From: Pontivivens insulae
GTDB lineage: Bacteria; Pseudomonadota; Alphaproteobacteria; Rhodobacterales; Rhodobacteraceae
Reading direction: 5' to 3'
Assembly: GCF_900302495.1 (NCBI RefSeq)
Contig: NZ_OMKW01000002.1
Span: forward strand, 1 to 64,000
Length of the DNA stretch: 64,000 nucleotides
Position numbers and translations under genes: made by a program. Shown piece after piece: positions 60,487-64,000 of this stretch. Each line of letters begins with the position of its first letter. Position 1 is the first letter of the stretch. The notes beneath the pieces are model-generated. The model was not told the origin of the DNA, did no database searches, and saw only the letters and a program-made list of their open reading frames with translations.

Positions 60487-61497
60487 TTACTCGGCCGAGA
60501 GCATCAGAACATCACCTTCGGGCAGGTAGCTGCCGTCGAAGATGACGCTCGCATCCGGCTCAGACGCGAACTCGTAGACCGTTGCGGTCTGCTCAAGCGC
60601 TGCGGCGAAGCGGTCGGCATCAATGCCGCCCATGCCGTTTGCGGCGACATAGCCGGTGAGGACGTTGTCGTTGATCGCAAGTTGCAGGCGGCGCTCTTCC
60701 AGATCGGGATCGGCTGCCGGGTTCCGCTCCAACAAGCTGACGATGGCTGCTGCCGGATCATCGATGGCCGACTGCCAGCCCCGCGCGACACCGGTGAGGA
60801 AGCCAGTGATTTCCTCTGGGTTCTCAGAGGCATAGTCGGTGTTGACGATGATTGCGTTGCCGTAAAGCTCCACCCCGTAATCGGCCATCAGCAGGACGGA
60901 GAGGTCTTCTTCTTCCACGCCAAGACGGATCAGGTTGAGCGTCGAGGAGAAGGAGAAGCCGGTCACGGCGTCAACCTCACCCTGTGCGAGCATCGGCTCA
61001 CGTGTCGGGAAGCCGACCGGCTCCACCGTGATTGCGCTGACGTCGAGATCGTTTTCAGCAGCGAAGATCGGGAACTGAGCCCATGCGCCATCTGGCGGCG
61101 GCGCGCCGAGGATGCGCCCTTCGAGGTCGGCAGGCGTGGTGATGCCTTGGCTTGCGCGGCCCACAACGGCGAAGGGTGGCTTGTCATAGACCATCATGAT
61201 CGCAGCGACCGGCGCGCCGGGGTTCTGATCGAGGAAGCGGATCACCGAGTTGATGTCAGCAAAGCCCACTGGGAAAGCACCGGTGGCCACTTTCGGGATT
61301 GCGGCAAGCGAACCTGCGCCTTCCTCGATGGTGACGTCGAGCCCTTCTTCAGAGAAGTAGCCGTTGTCGATGGCCACGAAATAGGGCGCGGACGGGCCTT
61401 CGAATTTCCAGTCGAGCGCAAAGGGCATTGCGGTCTGCGCAAAAGCGGGGGCGGCAAGGCCGAGAACCGCCGCGGCGCAAAGGCTGCGAAGCATCAT
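60487..61497 (-). CDS. NMT1/THI5-like solute-binding protein
   Basis: 336 residues. A signal peptide (LRSLCAAAVLGLAAPAFAQ) is followed by the NMT1/THI5 fold: FALDWKFEGPSAPYFVAIDN, YFSEEGLDVTIEEGAGS and TGAFPVGFADINSVIRF. It is the periplasmic receptor for the ABC genes downstream. Family ligands include thiamine precursors, riboflavin, sulfonates and nitrate-like compounds; I cannot choose. No TPP riboswitch was found upstream, but a 9-base dyad lies at 61620. Confidence 0.9.
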   Translation of the reverse strand: MMLRSLCAAAVLGLAAPAFAQTAMPFALDWKFEGPSAPYFVAIDNGYFSEEGLDVTIEEGAGSLAAIPKVATGAFPVGFADINSVIRFLDQNPGAPVAAIMMVYDKPPFAVVGRASQGITTPADLEGRILGAPPPDGAWAQFPIFAAENDLDVSAITVEPVGFPTREPMLAQGEVDAVTGFSFSSTLNLIRLGVEEEDLSVLLMADYGVELYGNAIIVNTDYASENPEEITGFLTGVARGWQSAIDDPAAAIVSLLERNPAADPDLEERRLQLAINDNVLTGYVAANGMGGIDADRFAAALEQTATVYEFASEPDASVIFDGSYLPEGDVLMLSAE

Positions 61498-61619
61498 GTC
61501 AGTCTCCTCAAGTTCGTTCGGATGAAAGCGTATTCATCACTCGCCCGTCCGCAAATGATTCCATTTGTACATATCGGCGCTGGGTTTGTTTTCCCGGCAT
61601 CTGCACTGTCTGAGAGCGG

Positions 61620-61640
61620 AGTGCCCAAGCTTTGGGCACT
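61620..61640. promoter_or_regulatory. 9-base dyad before the NMT1-type receptor gene
   Basis: AGTGCCCAA and TTGGGCACT form a perfect inverted repeat with a 3-base centre, 123 bases before the start codon. With a loop of only three bases and no T-run it looks more like a protein-binding site than a terminator. Confidence 0.45.
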
Positions 61641-61691
61641 TCGTGTTTTCAAAGGTTTCCGCCGTATTGCCGGTGGTTGGAGGTTGCCCAC

Positions 61692-61725
61692 AAAAAAGGC
61701 GGCCCGGTTTTGCCAGGCCGCCTTT
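61692..61725 (-). terminator. Intrinsic terminator after the DppA-like gene
   Basis: On the minus strand, 10-base stem AAAGGCGGCC / GGCCGCCTTT with an 11-base loop and a run of six T, 21 bases after the stop codon. Confidence 0.85.
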
Positions 61726-61745
61726 CAATTCGTTGGGTGTCGGAC

Positions 61746-63311
61746 TTACTCCACCGTCACCCAGCGCAGGATGAAGAAGTTATCCGGGCGCTGAACGAGG
61801 GAGACGTTGTCGCGCACGCCCCAGACAAGCGGCTGGACGTACATGGGCACATAGGCCACCTCGTCCTGGAGGATCTGTGTCGTCTCATCGAGCATCGCCT
61901 GACGGGCGGTGTCGTCGATTTCGGACTGGATCATCGGCAGAAGCTCATCGACGCGGGCGTTGGAGAAGCCGCCGAAGTTCCAGCTGCCCAGACGCGCTTC
62001 CTCATTCGGGGTCGCGGCAAGGAAGCGGATCGGGTGCTCGGCATCAAAGGTGCCCGGGGACCAGCCCAGGAGGTACATGTCGAAATTGTCCTCACGCAGC
62101 TCCGGCCAGTAGTTGCGAACCGGCATCGCGTCGAGTTCCGCGGTGATGCCGACCTGTGCCAGCATCGAGACAACGGCCTGACAGACAGCCTCATCATTCA
62201 GATAGCGGTCATTCGGGCATTTCAGACCGAAGGTGAAACCATCGGCATAGCCAGCCTCGGCAAGTAGGGCGCGGGCCGCCTCGACATCATAGGCAGGGCG
62301 GACGGCCAGATCCTCGGAATAACCGCGCATGGCCGGGCTGACGAGCTGGCTCGCCTCTTCGGCATTGCCGCGCATGATGGTCTGCAGGATCGCCGGAACG
62401 TTGACTGCCTGGGCGACGGCCTGACGGACACGCACGTCAAGGAACGGGTTCGCGTCGCCCTCGTTCGCGCCGTATTTCAGGGTTTCGGCCTGATGCGGGA
62501 AGCCCAGCATGATGACGCGGGCTTCAATGCCCTGCACCACGTCCACGCCATCGGATTGGGACAGGCGCGCGGCATCCTGAATGGGCACCGGGTTGATCAT
62601 GTCCACATCGCCAGAGAGCAGCGCCGCGACAGCCGTGGCCGGATTCTGGATCGGAGTGAAGGTCGCACGGGTGATGTTGTGCTGGGCGTCGCCCCACCAT
62701 CCGTCATAAGGCACGAGAACCGTCTCAAGACCGGGCTGGCGGCTTTCGAGCATGAAGGCCGCTGTTCCGTTGGCGTTGAGGGTGGCGTAGTTTTCCCCCT
62801 CGCCAATCGGCTCGGTCACGCCGTTTGCCTCGGCCCAGCCCTGATCCATGATCATCCAGTTCGCGATGGAATCCGGGAAGATCGGGTTCGGGGCGCTGGT
62901 CATGATATCGACGGTGAAATCATCAACCTTGACGACCTCAGACACGGGCGCGAACCAGCTCGACGTATCTGCTGCTTCGCCCGATGCGCGCTGGTAGGAG
63001 AAGATCACGTCATCGGCGTTGAACTCGGCCCCGTCATGGAAGGTCACGCCCTCACGCAGGTTGAAACGCCAGCCTTCGCCGTCGCCGATCGGCTCCCACG
63101 ACGTGGCGAGTGCGGGCTCGACGCTCATGTCCTGACCACGGCGGACGAGACCTTCATAGACGTTGTTCAGAAAGCCCAGCACGGGCGCGGAGTTGACCGC
63201 ATGCGGGTCCATCGTCTGCGGGTCGGTGGTGGAGGCCCAGCGGAACTCTTCCGCAAGGGCTGGAGAGGCAAGCGCCACCCCCATGGTCGTTGCAAGTAGG
63301 ATATGGCGCAT
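61746..63311 (-). CDS. Dipeptide/oligopeptide-binding protein (DppA/SBP_bac_5)
   Basis: 521 residues. A signal peptide (RHILLATTMGVALASPALA) precedes the family 5 binding domain: FRWASTTDPQTMDPHA, FLNNVYEGLVRRGQDMSVEPALA, WRFNLREGVTFHDGAEFNADDV, and a late PNDRYLNDEAVCQAVVSML. It is the periplasmic receptor that probably serves the Dpp-like permease and ATPase genes 3 kb downstream. A strong terminator and a complete NMT1-type ABC system lie between. Confidence 0.94.
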   Translation of the reverse strand: MRHILLATTMGVALASPALAEEFRWASTTDPQTMDPHAVNSAPVLGFLNNVYEGLVRRGQDMSVEPALATSWEPIGDGEGWRFNLREGVTFHDGAEFNADDVIFSYQRASGEAADTSSWFAPVSEVVKVDDFTVDIMTSAPNPIFPDSIANWMIMDQGWAEANGVTEPIGEGENYATLNANGTAAFMLESRQPGLETVLVPYDGWWGDAQHNITRATFTPIQNPATAVAALLSGDVDMINPVPIQDAARLSQSDGVDVVQGIEARVIMLGFPHQAETLKYGANEGDANPFLDVRVRQAVAQAVNVPAILQTIMRGNAEEASQLVSPAMRGYSEDLAVRPAYDVEAARALLAEAGYADGFTFGLKCPNDRYLNDEAVCQAVVSMLAQVGITAELDAMPVRNYWPELREDNFDMYLLGWSPGTFDAEHPIRFLAATPNEEARLGSWNFGGFSNARVDELLPMIQSEIDDTARQAMLDETTQILQDEVAYVPMYVQPLVWGVRDNVSLVQRPDNFFILRWVTVE

Positions 63312-63427
63312 TCTCTATCTCCTGTTGGTCTTCTTCGCGCACCTAGTGCGGCAGGGCGTCGCGGCAAATCACGATTGTTAAGGAAGGTTGAAATTCGCGT
63401 TCCGATCCATTTGGAGGAAGAGGAGTG

Positions 63428-64000
63428 TCAGTCCTCGTCACTCCAGCCAGCATCGCGGTGGGAGCCGTCGCAAAAGGGTTTGTTTGATGACCGCCCACAG
63501 CGGCAGAGCGAATATTTTGCATGGCTTGCCTCGGCCCCGTTGAATTCGGCATCGAGTGGGATGTTCTTGACATGAAGGGGGCCGTTCTCGGCAATTGTGA
63601 TGGAGACTTCACCGGTGGTCAGGTGGTGAGGTGTGACCTCTCCTGTCGTCATGCGCAGCGCGCCAGAGGGGCACGCGGCGACTGCGTCCATCATCTTGTC
63701 AAAGGTTTCGTTTTCAGGCTGACACCACGGCTTCTTCTCAGGATCGAACGCGCCGCCCGCCCGGGTGACGCATTCGGCGGCATGTGTGCAGAGGACAGGG
63801 GTGTAACTAATGGTGACGCTCACGCCTTGTGTCGTGCCGGTATAGGTGAGTGCCTTGTTCCGCTTGGGCGGTCCATCATTCGCGCTGCTGAAGCCCGCTG
63901 CTTTGTGGGAGCCATCGCAGAAGGGTTTGTTAGCGGACTTGCCGCATCGGCAGAGAAACGCCTTGGCGCCCGTCTCTATTGATCCTGAAACAGGGGACGT
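63428..64000 (-). CDS. Protein with two CDGSH iron-sulfur motifs (N-terminus outside window)
   Basis: The frame is open from the right edge to the stop at 63428, about 190 residues so far. Two CDGSH motifs, each CRCG-x(3)-NKPFCDGSH, lie near the two ends (about 63915-63957 and 63463-63507). Between them is a divergent 4Fe-4S domain (cysteines in LCTHAAECVTR, PWCQ and ACPSGAL). The CDGSH motif binds 2Fe-2S by three Cys and one His. The protein is probably a cytoplasmic electron carrier. A GTG at 63823 would drop the first motif and is not the start. Confidence 0.88.
   Translation of the reverse strand, partial: TSPVSGSIETGAKAFLCRCGKSANKPFCDGSHKAAGFSSANDGPPKRNKALTYTGTTQGVSVTISYTPVLCTHAAECVTRAGGAFDPEKKPWCQPENETFDKMMDAVAACPSGALRMTTGEVTPHHLTTGEVSITIAENGPLHVKNIPLDAEFNGAEASHAKYSLCRCGRSSNKPFCDGSHRDAGWSDED

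Noticed and set aside
61498-61745. A TPP riboswitch before the NMT1/THI5-like receptor gene
   Set aside because: I looked on the minus strand for the conserved CUGAGA core and its partner and did not find them, so a thiamine-type ligand is not supported by this.
63428-63823. A shorter gene starting at GTG 63823
   Set aside because: The frame continues without a stop to the window edge and includes a second perfect CDGSH motif, so the protein starts further upstream.
1-64000. CRISPR arrays, tRNA or rRNA genes, insertion sequences or prophage genes
   Set aside because: No direct-repeat/spacer pattern, cloverleaf-like gap, transposase or integrase was seen. The only short direct repeats are the two GTGYAC elements and the rplT duplication.

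Overview
The window looks like chromosomal DNA of a marine Rhodobacterales (Roseobacter-group) alphaproteobacterium. The evidence is high GC, the DMSP demethylase / acryloyl-CoA reductase pair, a carnitine dehydrogenase fused to a thioesterase, a PHB gene group with PhaR, an alphaproteobacterial SOS box before tag, and terminator-like repeats ending in GGGATATTT. I see no rRNA, tRNA, CRISPR array, insertion sequence or prophage. Genes are packed, no gap exceeds 300 bases, and many neighbours overlap by ATGA.

Layout: 1-8.0 kb holds the end of pyruvate kinase, rpmI-rplT, a DinB-like protein, a YegD-like Hsp70, and pheS / two small genes / pheT / ytoQ. 8-14 kb has a GMC dehydrogenase, a glutathione transferase, mscL, ald with a divergent Lrp-type regulator, and an AzlCD exporter. 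14-19 kb is a tight molybdenum-cofactor operon (hydrolase, fdhD, mobA, mobB, and a MoeA fused to an unknown N-terminal domain). 19-28 kb is housekeeping: an MFS carrier, greA, ETF-quinone oxidoreductase, a TPR protein, ispE, a polyprenyl synthase and a methyltransferase. 28-33 kb carries a LysR / amidotransferase / DMT set, a 48-residue basic protein, and a Tat-exported protein paired with a membrane protein. 33-37 kb is PHB metabolism (phaB, phaA, a short PhaC-like enzyme, phaR). 37-43 kb has an EAL protein, tag, a cNMP-binding reductase, a TlpA thioredoxin, argH and lptM.

43-46 kb encodes carnitine breakdown to glycine betaine behind a divergent GlxA/CdhR-type regulator. 46-48 kb is a FadR-type regulator operon. 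48-52 kb has a DUF2182/DUF1326 pair followed by dmdA-acuI. 53-54.7 kb has an orphan TRAP solute-binding gene behind a perfect LacI-type operator. 54.7-63.3 kb, all on the minus strand, is a dipeptide-type ABC transporter whose binding-protein gene is separated from its permease and ATPase genes by a complete NMT1-type ABC system. The right edge cuts a protein with two CDGSH iron-sulfur motifs.

Functionally, the accessory parts favour uptake and breakdown of methylated osmolytes (DMSP, carnitine, perhaps choline) and peptides, with acetyl- and acetoacetyl-CoA linking to PHB. The most unusual signal is a 42-base element with four GTGYAC words spaced exactly 11 bases apart. It occurs twice, before ytoQ and before the dipeptide permease genes, in the same orientation relative to the downstream gene.
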